21,244 bases of DNA from SIG452 sp045580405 (GTDB taxonomy: Bacteria > Bacillota > Clostridia > UMGS1840): positions 1-21,244 of the forward strand of contig JAZNNT010000038.1 in assembly GCA_045580405.1 (NCBI GenBank). Direction: 5' to 3'. The notes under the pieces were generated by a model. It was not told the origin of the DNA and ran no database searches. It was given only the letters and a program-made list of their open reading frames with translations. Both the position numbers and the translations under genes were made by a program. Below, in pieces: positions 1-7,746 of this stretch. Every line of letters begins with the position of its first letter. Position 1 is the stretch's first letter.

Positions 1-302
1 TGTCCGAGAACTACGGGGATAAGCGAGAATGGATCCCGCTTGAATTCGTGCGCGTCGGTTCCGCAGACTCCGCAGCCCTCGACCTTTACGAGTATATCGT
101 CATCACCAAGCTCGGGAATGGGAAACTCTTTGATATCATAATGCTCCAAAGAGGTAAGCATTGCAGCTTTTGCAGTTTTGGGGATAGGACCTGTAGATTT
201 TCCGCAAGTACAGTTTCCGCCACAGCTGCAATCAGAGCCGCCGTTTAAGTTGGTTAAAACTTGTTTTACGATTGACTCAATCGCTTTTTCGTTCATTTCC
301 AT
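1..302 (-). CDS. Zinc-type (MDR) alcohol dehydrogenase with N-terminal encapsulation-like peptide, partial
   Basis: Only the first 100 codons are present; the gene runs off the left edge. The start is the ATG at 302, with GAGGG 8 nt upstream; a second in-frame ATG at 296 is worse placed. Residues 3-19 (NEKAIESIVKQVLTNL) form an amphipathic helix like the encapsulation peptides of Pdu cargo. A Cys-rich linker follows (C25, C27, C31, C33; CSCGGNCTC). From about residue 42 the chain matches the GroES-like domain of medium-chain dehydrogenases, with the GCGVCGTDAHEF motif (C77, C80) that normally supplies catalytic zinc ligands. Inferred role: reduction of lactaldehyde or propanal with NADH recycling inside the shell, the job usually done by the iron-type PduQ. 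It lies 36 nt after pduP, so it is probably co-transcribed. GC content rises sharply in bases 1-120. Substrate cannot be told from this fragment. Confidence 0.85.
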   Translation of the reverse strand, partial: MEMNEKAIESIVKQVLTNLNGGSDCSCGGNCTCGKSTGPIPKTAKAAMLTSLEHYDIKEFPIPELGDDDILVKVEGCGVCGTDAHEFKRDPFSLIPVVLG

Positions 303-338
303 CTTACGAACCCTCATTTCTATATAGTAGATTTTTCA

Positions 339-1784
339 CTAAATAATTCTGAAGCCATCCACCAGAACACATCTTCTCTGACGGGTGAAGCTTCTTGCGG
401 AGGTGATTCCTTCGCCGGTAGGACCTGCGATGGTGAAGGTGGTGTGTCCTTCCCCTCCTGCACCGATTCCTGAATAGGAAGGTGCATTTTTTACAAAGAT
501 TGTGGTTTCCACTTCTCTTGCAAATTTGGTTAAATTATCAATGTTTTTGGAGTGCATGTGAGCACTGTGACGATTGCCGTGTTCGTATTTTACACCAAGA
601 CGGATTGCTTCGTCCACATCTTTTACAGACACGATGGGTAAAATCGGCATCATCAGTTCTTCTGCCACAAAAGGATGATCCTCAGTGGTTTCCATAATGA
701 TTAAGCGAGTATCCTTGGGAGCATCGGTAATACCGATTGCTTCTAAGAAGAGGTTTGCATCTTTTCCTACCCAGTCTTTATTGAGCATCAATTTCCGTTT
801 TGCTCTGTCGGAGCAGCCTTCTCCTTGCTTGCATTCTTCTTCCGTTAAGGCAACTTTTACTAATTTATCAATATCAGACTGTTTGGTCAAAAGATATGCA
901 CCGTTCTGAGTCATATAATGAATCAGCTCGTCCTTAATGCTTGCAACTGCAAAACATTCTTTTTCAGCAATACAGGGCAGATTGTTATCAAAGCTTGCAC
1001 CTGCAACAATATCCTTTGCCGCTTTTCTGATATCTGCAGTTTCATCAACGATTACGGGCGGATTACCTGCACCTGCACCAATTGCTTTTTTACCGGAGGA
1101 TAACAGTGTTCTTACAACACCGGGGCCGCCGGTTGCCACCAACAGTTTTACGTCAGGGCATTTAATCATCGCATCAGCAGTTTTTAAGGTGGGTTTGGTT
1201 ACAGAAACAACCACATTTTCCGGACCGCCTGCTTCTAATACTGCACGATTGATTAAATCTACAGCATAGTTAGAGGTATTAATCGCTCTCGGATGGGGGT
1301 TAAAGATTACACAGTTTCCTGCTGCCAACATTCCGATGGAGTTACAAAGAACGGTTTCGGAGGGGTTAGTGGTAGGAGTAATACTTCCGATTAATCCGAA
1401 AGGCGCCATTTCCACCAGAGTCAGACCGGTATCACCGCTGTATGCTCTGGGCTGCAGATCTTCAGTACCGGGAGTTTTTTCGGCAACCAGAGTATGTTTG
1501 ATAATTTTATCGGTTACTCTGCCCATACCGGTTTCTTCCACGCCCATTTTTGCCATGGTTTCAGCTTCTGCCATAATTTTTTCTCTGATTTTGGTAATCA
1601 TGTTTTCTCTTTGTTCCAGAGAATATCCACGGAACAGTTTATACGCTGTTTTTGCCGCTTCAATGGCATCTTCCATGGTGGAGAAAACACCTTTATATTT
1701 ACCGGATGCTTTCGGAGCGGCACCTTTTTGAGCCATTCCTTTAATTACCTGTTCAACAATGCTTGCAATTTGTTGTTCGTTCAT
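339..1784 (-). CDS. pduP: CoA-acylating propionaldehyde dehydrogenase PduP
   Basis: It oxidises propanal and CoA with NAD+ to propionyl-CoA inside the microcompartment. The protein has 481 residues from the ATG at 1784, which has AAAGGA about 10 nt upstream. An in-frame GTG at 1811 would add nine residues, but it overlaps the pduO stop and places the targeting helix inside the chain, so I reject it. Residues 1-17 (MNEQQIASIVEQVIKGM) are a clear encapsulation peptide of the PduP/EutE type. An Ala/Lys linker follows, then an aldehyde dehydrogenase fold: the TPTTNPSETV cofactor region near 137-145, a GAGAGNPPVIVDE stretch near 236-248, and the catalytic cysteine in FDNNLPC (C271). The end, RSFTRQRRCVLVDGFRII, is typical of PduP/EutE. 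EutE (acetaldehyde) is the close alternative; the adjoining diol dehydratase favours PduP. Confidence 0.95.
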   Translation of the reverse strand: MNEQQIASIVEQVIKGMAQKGAAPKASGKYKGVFSTMEDAIEAAKTAYKLFRGYSLEQRENMITKIREKIMAEAETMAKMGVEETGMGRVTDKIIKHTLVAEKTPGTEDLQPRAYSGDTGLTLVEMAPFGLIGSITPTTNPSETVLCNSIGMLAAGNCVIFNPHPRAINTSNYAVDLINRAVLEAGGPENVVVSVTKPTLKTADAMIKCPDVKLLVATGGPGVVRTLLSSGKKAIGAGAGNPPVIVDETADIRKAAKDIVAGASFDNNLPCIAEKECFAVASIKDELIHYMTQNGAYLLTKQSDIDKLVKVALTEEECKQGEGCSDRAKRKLMLNKDWVGKDANLFLEAIGITDAPKDTRLIIMETTEDHPFVAEELMMPILPIVSVKDVDEAIRLGVKYEHGNRHSAHMHSKNIDNLTKFAREVETTIFVKNAPSYSGIGAGGEGHTTFTIAGPTGEGITSARSFTRQRRCVLVDGFRII

Positions 1785-1803
1785 TTTGAACACATCCTTT
1801 CTT

Positions 1804-2754
1804 TTATTCACTCAAATGTGTAAACTTTGAAAAAGCTTCTTTTGCATATGCTGCCAGTGCGGTATCCTGCTCTAAACTGCCGCCGCTGACACCGAAGCCA
1901 CCCACAATCACATCATTGATAATGAGAGGGATTCCACCGCCAAACACCACAAGACGACTGTCCTGATGCTGGATTCCGTAGAGAGAATCACCGGGTTTGG
2001 TAAGTCCTGCCAAAGTTTCTGTGGGCATTTTCAAGCTGACTGCCGTGTATGCTTTATTTTGTGCCACATTGATGCTTGCAATATAGGCATCATCGTCACG
2101 GAGCATGGTCATCAGGTTTCCGCCGCCGTCACAAACGGCACATACAACCTTAACTCCCATTTCTCTGGCACGGCTGATGACTGTCTGGCAAAGCTGCTCC
2201 GCCAGTTTCATATGAAACGTGCCATCGCTTGGTTTATCATATACAATTATTTTTTCATCTTTTGGTACATAGAGCTGATCCTGATATCTTGCCAGTATAT
2301 AAAGCAAATCAGACAGTCTGTTAAAATAAGACAAGTCTTCTTTTTTCACCAAAAACAGCTTGGATGCTCTCACAGCCTCCCGCTCTGCCCGACGGGCAAC
2401 GGTTCTTGCAACATCCAGGTGAGCACCGCCCTTAGTCTGTCCGCTAATGGTGAATTTCCCATCACGGGTGATCTTTGCAGAAAAAGCATCAATCAATTTC
2501 TCTAACCGAACAGTCGCCTGTTTGGTATCAAAGTGGTCACCGCCTGCAATGGACCCCATCAATAAGATGAATTCTTTTTGCAAGGCTGTTATGGTATCGC
2601 AAACCACTTCAATGGATTCTGTTTTGGCAAGTCCTAAATGGGATGAGAGCTCGTCGATGGTACCCAATAAATCAAACAAGACGTAATCTTTTGGATAGCG
2701 GATATTTTTTAAGTTTCCGGAGTATCCTTCGTCTCCTTTTTTGGTATATATCAA
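1804..2754 (-). CDS. pduO: Two-domain PduO: cobalamin adenosyltransferase plus GlcG/HbpS-like domain
   Basis: The N-terminal half makes adenosylcobalamin, the cofactor of diol dehydratase, from cob(I)alamin and ATP. PduO-type adenosyltransferase motifs are visible: TKKGDEG (4-10), DELSSHLG (34-41), ARTVARRAERE (116-126) and NRLSDLLYILAR (145-156). Residues about 180-312 form a GlcG/HbpS-like domain (DUF336), the same architecture as Salmonella PduO; the role of this domain is not settled, though heme or cobalamin binding has been discussed for the family. Length, 316 residues, is normal. The start is a TTG at 2754 overlapping the TGA of pduG (TTGA), with AGAGGTGAG just upstream. No in-frame ATG lies closer to the conserved TKKGDEG motif, so translation is probably coupled to pduG. 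Confidence 0.93.
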   Translation of the reverse strand: MIYTKKGDEGYSGNLKNIRYPKDYVLFDLLGTIDELSSHLGLAKTESIEVVCDTITALQKEFILLMGSIAGGDHFDTKQATVRLEKLIDAFSAKITRDGKFTISGQTKGGAHLDVARTVARRAEREAVRASKLFLVKKEDLSYFNRLSDLLYILARYQDQLYVPKDEKIIVYDKPSDGTFHMKLAEQLCQTVISRAREMGVKVVCAVCDGGGNLMTMLRDDDAYIASINVAQNKAYTAVSLKMPTETLAGLTKPGDSLYGIQHQDSRLVVFGGGIPLIINDVIVGGFGVSGGSLEQDTALAAYAKEAFSKFTHLSE

Positions 2755-4604
2755 ACGTTCTCACCTCTCAATCTCATCTGTTTGGAATACTGACTTAACA
2801 CCAGCCCTGCAGCAACTGCGGCACGGGGACCGAATTTCCCCAATACATTACCGCGTCCTGCAACAATATTATATTTTGAAAGCGCCTCATTGATGAGGTC
2901 GGGCACTTCAAAGTCCAAAGCACTGCCGCCAACCATTACCACAAACTGAATATTTCTTAAGTTCCCCTGGGGTGCAATTTTGGTTAACGCCTTCAGCGCA
3001 TTTTGCACAAATACTTTCCGTTTTGCTTCCTTTCGGATTACCGCAATCTGCTCCATTGTCAGATTCTTTTTCCGAATGGGAATCATTTTATCTTCGGTGA
3101 GGATTACAACACGTTTGTAAAGCTCAGGAGGTAACTGCTCTTTCGTAAACTTCACTGTTTGATCCTCAAAGCGAAGCATATTGAAAGTTTCCACCCTTGC
3201 TAAGGGATAGCGTTTAATCAGTTCCGCCGTGTCACGGTCGGATAGAGCAAGTTCCAAATCAATGATGGTGGTAACCATTTCCCCTGCCCCTGCAGTATGC
3301 ACACTTTTGATGTTGCCTGATTTGTCCATCAAAGCAGCATCGGTAGAACCACCGCCTAAGTCTAAAATCGCTAACGGTGTATCTGCACCTGAAGTTGTCA
3401 ATGCACCGATAATAGCATTGTCTGCCTCTTTTCCCATAATGGAAACATTTACACCGATTTCATCGGTTACCACATCAGCAATCTGCTTCATGGGAAGATG
3501 AGAGGTTTTTACCATAGAAGAAAGCATAACAACACTTTCCATGGCGTATTCATTGGCCAAACCGCCGGATACCTTCATCGGTGCCAAGGTATCAGTTGCA
3601 GAAAGGTCGGATATTTTAATGGAATCTGCCATTTGACCGGTCAAATCTGCCATACGGCGTTTAATCCGTTCAAAGGAGTTTCCCGTGTTGGTATTCTTTT
3701 CACCTGCGATATCAAAAATGTCGCCGCCTTTTAACACCGCTTCGGTTATTTTATCTGCCCCCTGGGAAACAGGAACACTGAAATCACCGCCGGTTCCGTA
3801 TATATAAATATTACCAACCGGAATTTCCTGAGTTTTAACGCCGCCCTCATCATTGTTGATAACAACACCGGAGCGCAGTCCGATTAAGCTCTTGGAAATT
3901 GGGATGACGCTTTTGGTTTCCTCCGGCGTCAATTTGAAAATTCCTGCAATCCCATAAGGATTGGATAACACTTTAATAGTGCCTGATTCTGAAGCAACCT
4001 CCACTGCCGCCAACTTCCCGAACGGAATTTTTTCGATCTGCATAACCTCATCCACAATCGGTAAGGTAACATTCAAACGATTTGCAATCAACACACCGTC
4101 ATCTTTTTTGCAGATCATCCCCGTGACGGAAATTCCGTCATCTATGGCACGGTTTACATAATTTGCTGCATCCTGAAAATCAACGGAGGCATCTACCACA
4201 GCAATATAATCATCACTACGGTTGCAAAGATGCAAACTTCTCACATCGTGGGTATACCCCACACCAATACCGTTGCCGCCGGGAGTGTCGGGGTTATGCC
4301 CGATCATTACGGAGCCAATAATGGTAGTCTGAGAAATCACATCGGTAGATAATTCGGAAATCACGGGAGTTGCTTCGTTAATCAGCACCTCACCAATATC
4401 CGAAAGGCTTATGCCGGCATCTTTTGCCCCTTGTTTTAAGGCTGCAATCACACCGGTTTTATTTTCACGGGTTCCCTTCACACCGGTGGTGGGAATCATC
4501 GCATAGGAGAGAAAATCACAATGGCCGTCCCGAATGTTCATCAGAACAGCTTCGGTGGTGGAGTTTCCGATATCAACACCGGCAACAACGTCACGATTAG
4601 CCAT
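2751..4604 (-). CDS. pduG: Diol dehydratase reactivase large subunit PduG (DdrA)
   Basis: This ATP-dependent chaperone-like factor releases inactivated cobalamin from diol dehydratase so that fresh adenosylcobalamin can bind. The 617 residues match the usual length. Actin/Hsp70-like nucleotide-binding motifs are visible: DIGNSTTE (11-18) and DLGGGSTDAA (415-424). The C-terminal VVMVGGSALDFEVP and GRGNVLGKFGPRAAVAAG stretches are also typical of DdrA/PduG. Start: ATG at 4604 with AAAGGAG about 8 nt upstream. No targeting helix is seen at either end. The normal partner is a small beta subunit (PduH/DdrB), usually encoded directly downstream; here pduG instead overlaps pduO. The partner is therefore absent from this window. 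Confidence 0.96.
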   Translation of the reverse strand: MANRDVVAGVDIGNSTTEAVLMNIRDGHCDFLSYAMIPTTGVKGTRENKTGVIAALKQGAKDAGISLSDIGEVLINEATPVISELSTDVISQTTIIGSVMIGHNPDTPGGNGIGVGYTHDVRSLHLCNRSDDYIAVVDASVDFQDAANYVNRAIDDGISVTGMICKKDDGVLIANRLNVTLPIVDEVMQIEKIPFGKLAAVEVASESGTIKVLSNPYGIAGIFKLTPEETKSVIPISKSLIGLRSGVVINNDEGGVKTQEIPVGNIYIYGTGGDFSVPVSQGADKITEAVLKGGDIFDIAGEKNTNTGNSFERIKRRMADLTGQMADSIKISDLSATDTLAPMKVSGGLANEYAMESVVMLSSMVKTSHLPMKQIADVVTDEIGVNVSIMGKEADNAIIGALTTSGADTPLAILDLGGGSTDAALMDKSGNIKSVHTAGAGEMVTTIIDLELALSDRDTAELIKRYPLARVETFNMLRFEDQTVKFTKEQLPPELYKRVVILTEDKMIPIRKKNLTMEQIAVIRKEAKRKVFVQNALKALTKIAPQGNLRNIQFVVMVGGSALDFEVPDLINEALSKYNIVAGRGNVLGKFGPRAAVAAGLVLSQYSKQMRLRGENV

Positions 4605-4627
4605 GATTTTTCTCCTTTCTTTTTATA

Positions 4628-5254
4628 CTATAATAAGATATTACGTTTTTCGTACACTCTTGCAGTTTCTTCTACCAAATCAGCAGTAATATTCGCCTGA
4701 TATTTGGTACGAAGATCGGAAGCAATGTCTAAAAGCTCCTGTTTGGTTGCACGGTTGGGACGAAGCTTATCGTAAATTCTTAATACTTCTTCGTCAGGAA
4801 CACGGGTCAACTCTGCTGCTCTTCTCATATTGCCTGCAAACTGTTTTTTTCCTGCTTTTTCAGCGATTTCAGCCTGCATGAGAAGTGTATCTGCGTTGGT
4901 TTTGAAATCCTCATGGATTACCTTGCCCTGAATCACATTTTCAAATGTGATTTCAGAAAAAGATTTTCCGGTTTTGGATTTTAATAAATCAGGATGATTT
5001 TTTGCCAAGGGATAGGTGTAACTTCCTTTTTGGGAGGAAGTGCCGCCACCCTTCATATCACGAAGAACTTTTTTGGTTAATTCATCCGCAATTTCATCCG
5101 GAGTTTTCTCTGTTTTCTCTGCCTTTTTCGGTTGCGGAGCTTCAATTTTTTGTAAGATATCATTAATCTCTTTCGTTGAAATTCCACTATTACCGGTTTC
5201 GGCCTGAATTTTTTCAGCAACAGCTTTTACAATTTCAGAAATATTCACATCCAT
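4628..5254 (-). CDS. pduE: Diol dehydratase small subunit PduE with extended N-terminus
   Basis: Gamma subunit of adenosylcobalamin-dependent 1,2-propanediol dehydratase. The conserved core starts near residue 79 (YTYPLAKNHPDLL) and includes AAELTRVPDEEVLRIYDKLRPNRA, as in PduE of enterobacteria. At 208 residues it is about 35 longer than the Salmonella protein, and all the extra length is N-terminal. Two amphipathic helices resemble encapsulation peptides: 3-18 (VNISEIVKAVAEKIQA) and 52-68 (PDEIADELTKKVLRDMK), joined by a Lys/Pro/Glu-rich linker. The second sits where the single helix of Salmonella PduE lies. Start: ATG at 5254 with AAGGGG 8 nt upstream; the GTG codons at 5263 and 5257 crowd the ribosome binding site. 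Only 12 nt separate it from pduD. Confidence 0.94.
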   Translation of the reverse strand: MDVNISEIVKAVAEKIQAETGNSGISTKEINDILQKIEAPQPKKAEKTEKTPDEIADELTKKVLRDMKGGGTSSQKGSYTYPLAKNHPDLLKSKTGKSFSEITFENVIQGKVIHEDFKTNADTLLMQAEIAEKAGKKQFAGNMRRAAELTRVPDEEVLRIYDKLRPNRATKQELLDIASDLRTKYQANITADLVEETARVYEKRNILL

Positions 5255-5266
5255 CACTGTCACCCC

Positions 5267-5923
5267 TTAAAATTCAATGTTCAAAGCTACCGGCGGTTTC
5301 TTATCTACCACATTTTCGGTTTCCTTAATGTGAAGCAAAGCCGCCTTCGCCTGGAATTTTGGACGCACCATACAGTCATTCATCACACTGATGGGTTCCG
5401 GAGACTGACCTTTGGCATAACGCGCTGCATTTTTACCGATTTTACGGTAAATTTCCAGTGTAATGAGCGGTGCCTGCGGAAACAACTCCAGATTCGTCAG
5501 CGGAAATAAATCCTTCTGATGAATGGTGGTGGTTCCTTTGGATTGAATTCCCACGCCGATGCCGGAGCCGGAGTATTTTGCCGCGGTCAAAGCGATGAAG
5601 GCAACGTCTGATGTGTGATACACACGGATGAATCGGGGAGTCATCCCCTCTTCTTCCACCCCTGCTGCAATTTCACGGACCAAATCATAATGGCTCACGC
5701 CGGACATGGTTTCAAACATATCTTTGGAAAAGGAAGCACCAAGCCCAATTACCACCTCGGAGGGACTCACGCCTTTGGGAGCGTCTCCGCTTTCGGTAAT
5801 CTGAAGGCGTTTTCCGTTGGAGGCAGAAACAACTTTTGGTTGTTCCGGCATAGCCTCAACATTCTGAATTGCCGCCATGACCTGCCTGGTGACTTCTTTA
5901 ATCAATTGTTCATTATATTCCAT
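5267..5923 (-). CDS. pduD: Diol dehydratase medium subunit PduD
   Basis: Beta subunit of the B12-dependent diol dehydratase. The start chosen is the ATG at 5923, giving 218 residues beginning MEYNEQLIKEVTRQVMAAIQ, which aligns with the start of Salmonella PduD (MEINEKLL...) and is its known encapsulation-peptide position. After a linker, the core runs from about residue 55, with VREIAAGVEEEGMTPRFIR, the SGSGIGVGIQSKGTTTIHQ stretch and NLELFPQAPLITLE, all typical of the family. An in-frame TTG at 5950 would add nine unrelated residues. Neither start has a good ribosome binding site at normal spacing: the best one (AAAGGA, 5976-5981) lies 52 nt upstream, beyond a predicted hairpin. Spacing from pduC is 68 nt, unusually long within this operon. 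Confidence 0.95.
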   Translation of the reverse strand: MEYNEQLIKEVTRQVMAAIQNVEAMPEQPKVVSASNGKRLQITESGDAPKGVSPSEVVIGLGASFSKDMFETMSGVSHYDLVREIAAGVEEEGMTPRFIRVYHTSDVAFIALTAAKYSGSGIGVGIQSKGTTTIHQKDLFPLTNLELFPQAPLITLEIYRKIGKNAARYAKGQSPEPISVMNDCMVRPKFQAKAALLHIKETENVVDKKPPVALNIEF

Positions 5924-5981
5924 ACTGATACCACATACATTTTTATTCAATTTTATAAATCTAAAAATGCACTAATCCTTT
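5924..5981 (-). promoter_or_regulatory. Structured leader of pduD: distant Shine-Dalgarno, hairpin, start codon
   Basis: On the minus strand, AAAGGA (5981-5976) is followed by an inverted repeat CATTTTTA ... TAAAAATG (5969-5962 and 5945-5938). Two GU pairs and one UA pair extend it to 11 bp across 5972-5935, with a 16-nt loop. The pduD ATG is at 5923. If the hairpin forms, the gap between Shine-Dalgarno and start falls from 52 to about 14 nt. A three-codon open frame (GTG CAT TTT TAG) begins at 5972. The arms are AT-rich, so stability is modest. Confidence 0.4.
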
Positions 5982-5991
5982 CTTTTAATTT

Positions 5992-7656
5992 CTAAATAGC
6001 GGTAGGATCTAAGGTATCCTTAATATTTTTAATTTCTTCCCAACGTTCTCCGGAAACACGGTAACCGGTGCCGGGACCGTTGTAATCATTGGGGTGGTTC
6101 ACCGAGCTTAGCACTTCAAACTGGTCATTTAAAATGGAAGCGGTTTGCAAGTAGTCAGCAGATAAACGCTGTTTTAACATATTAAATACTGCTACCGCCA
6201 CATCGTGAAAACCTGAATTATTCAGTGCCTGCACAATGTCTACCCCGGTGATATCGCCGTCTACTAACTTCTGTGCAGCGGCAAGATCTTCGTTGACGTT
6301 ACGCTTTGCGGTAATATCCTTACTGCCGTGAGCATAAACAGCTTGCTCAACCTGTTCATCGGTAACTTTTGGGAATCCCAAGCAGGCGAACACAGCCTGA
6401 ACAGCTTTCGCTGCTTTCATACGAACACGGATTACATCTTCTTCCGATACAGGACGAAGACCACCGTCTACTTTTAAGTCACGCTGAAGAACATTGTAAT
6501 CGTCAAAATCTTCTGCATCAAAGTTTGCACCGGCAAACATATTATCGTAGTTGGGAATGGAGCTGTATCCGGAGAAGATAAAGTCTGTTCCGGGAAGCAT
6601 CTGCATAAGCATTCTTGCTGTTCTTCTGATATCACTGTGGGAGAAAGTCTGGTCATTACCGGAGGCAACCTCCAAACCAAGCTGAGCGGCAACTAAATTT
6701 TCTGCCAGCACACAACGAATACCGGAAGGCACAGAACCGGTGATACCGATACAACTGATGGCACCGTTTTGGGTACCCTGAACGCCCGCCCCTTTGATAA
6801 CCAAAAGGCAACGGATTTCCAAATAAAGCATGGATTTCTTTTCTGCATTTCCCATTAAGACTTCAGACCCTGTACCGGAGGTACAGCGCATCTTCATACC
6901 GCGGGAAGCATAAGCAGATGCCAAAAACGCTTTGGAATAGGGAGTGTCATCCCCGTCAATAAACACTTTCTCGGTACCGTATACGGAAATGGTTTCCGCA
7001 TAGGTGGTAAACCCTTTCATACCAAGCTTTAATTCCACGGCTTCTTCTACCCCGCATTGGGACAGAACACCGGGACGACCAACCTGAGATCCGATGAAAA
7101 GACCAACTGCGCAAAGGGGTGCATACCGGGCAATCCCTACGGTGGTTTCGGTTTCGTCAAAACCTCGGAAGGTTGCTTCTGCGGCATCGCAGGCAATCTG
7201 CACCGGGTTATCGTCTAAGTTGGTGACGTGACATTGGTTGGAAGGTGTTTTTCTTTCTCTCATTTTCTGCATTGCCATCATCATTTCAACCACGTTCATA
7301 TGGTTCATGATTTCCTTCAGCTTTGCAGCGGTCAAACCGGAGAACAATTTCTTTAATTCTTTATTATCGGTATTAATATCGCACAAATCTCTGGCATATT
7401 GCAAGCTGTCAATTGCCATGGCTTTTTCTGCCACAGATAAGTCAATCGCATGATCTGCAATAAAGCTGTCGATAAAGTCAAATTCTTCCCGACGTTTGCC
7501 GTCCATTTCTACGATAATACCGTTTTCGATTTTCAAAGAGGGCTTGGGATCATATTTGGAATCCATGGCAACAAAGCCAACTTCTTCCCATTCCTTCATG
7601 AACCCATCTTGATGGACAGATCTTTGCCCCAGCACTTTAAATCGGTTTGATCGCAT
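5992..7656 (-). CDS. pduC: Diol dehydratase large subunit PduC
   Basis: Catalytic alpha subunit of adenosylcobalamin-dependent propanediol dehydratase; it converts 1,2-propanediol to propanal. The 554 residues match the family length and the N-terminus (MRSNRFKVLGQRSVHQDGFM) aligns with PduC. Strong family stretches include KMRERKTPSNQCHVTNLDDNPVQ region near 131-152, GVEEAVELKLGMKGFTTYAETISVYG, SGTGSEVLMG and DFIFSGYSSIPNYDNMF. There is no targeting helix, as expected; localisation would come through PduD and PduE. Start: ATG at 7656 with GGTGA about 7 nt upstream. The 90-nt gap to the aldolase holds no gene; it has a GAAAGGGAAGG stretch and small GC-containing palindromes but no convincing promoter or terminator. 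Glycerol dehydratase is the close alternative; context favours propanediol. Confidence 0.97.
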   Translation of the reverse strand: MRSNRFKVLGQRSVHQDGFMKEWEEVGFVAMDSKYDPKPSLKIENGIIVEMDGKRREEFDFIDSFIADHAIDLSVAEKAMAIDSLQYARDLCDINTDNKELKKLFSGLTAAKLKEIMNHMNVVEMMMAMQKMRERKTPSNQCHVTNLDDNPVQIACDAAEATFRGFDETETTVGIARYAPLCAVGLFIGSQVGRPGVLSQCGVEEAVELKLGMKGFTTYAETISVYGTEKVFIDGDDTPYSKAFLASAYASRGMKMRCTSGTGSEVLMGNAEKKSMLYLEIRCLLVIKGAGVQGTQNGAISCIGITGSVPSGIRCVLAENLVAAQLGLEVASGNDQTFSHSDIRRTARMLMQMLPGTDFIFSGYSSIPNYDNMFAGANFDAEDFDDYNVLQRDLKVDGGLRPVSEEDVIRVRMKAAKAVQAVFACLGFPKVTDEQVEQAVYAHGSKDITAKRNVNEDLAAAQKLVDGDITGVDIVQALNNSGFHDVAVAVFNMLKQRLSADYLQTASILNDQFEVLSSVNHPNDYNGPGTGYRVSGERWEEIKNIKDTLDPTAI

Positions 7657-7746
7657 AAGTGTTCACCATATTTGTCCTACGAAAATACAAACGGTATTCC
7701 GGTCAGACCTTCCCTTTCTATTATATATAACAGTATAGCGTCTGGA

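Noticed and set aside
1336..1731. 131-codon plus-strand frame opposite pduP
   Set aside because: It is an antisense shadow of a strongly conserved gene, without a ribosome binding site.
1785..1811. GTG start for pduP at 1811
   Set aside because: It overlaps the pduO stop and would bury the targeting helix; the ATG at 1784 has a good ribosome binding site and matches homologues.
6474..6692. Frame of 72 codons on the same strand as pduC
   Set aside because: It lies wholly inside pduC in another frame, with no independent signals; it is a shadow.
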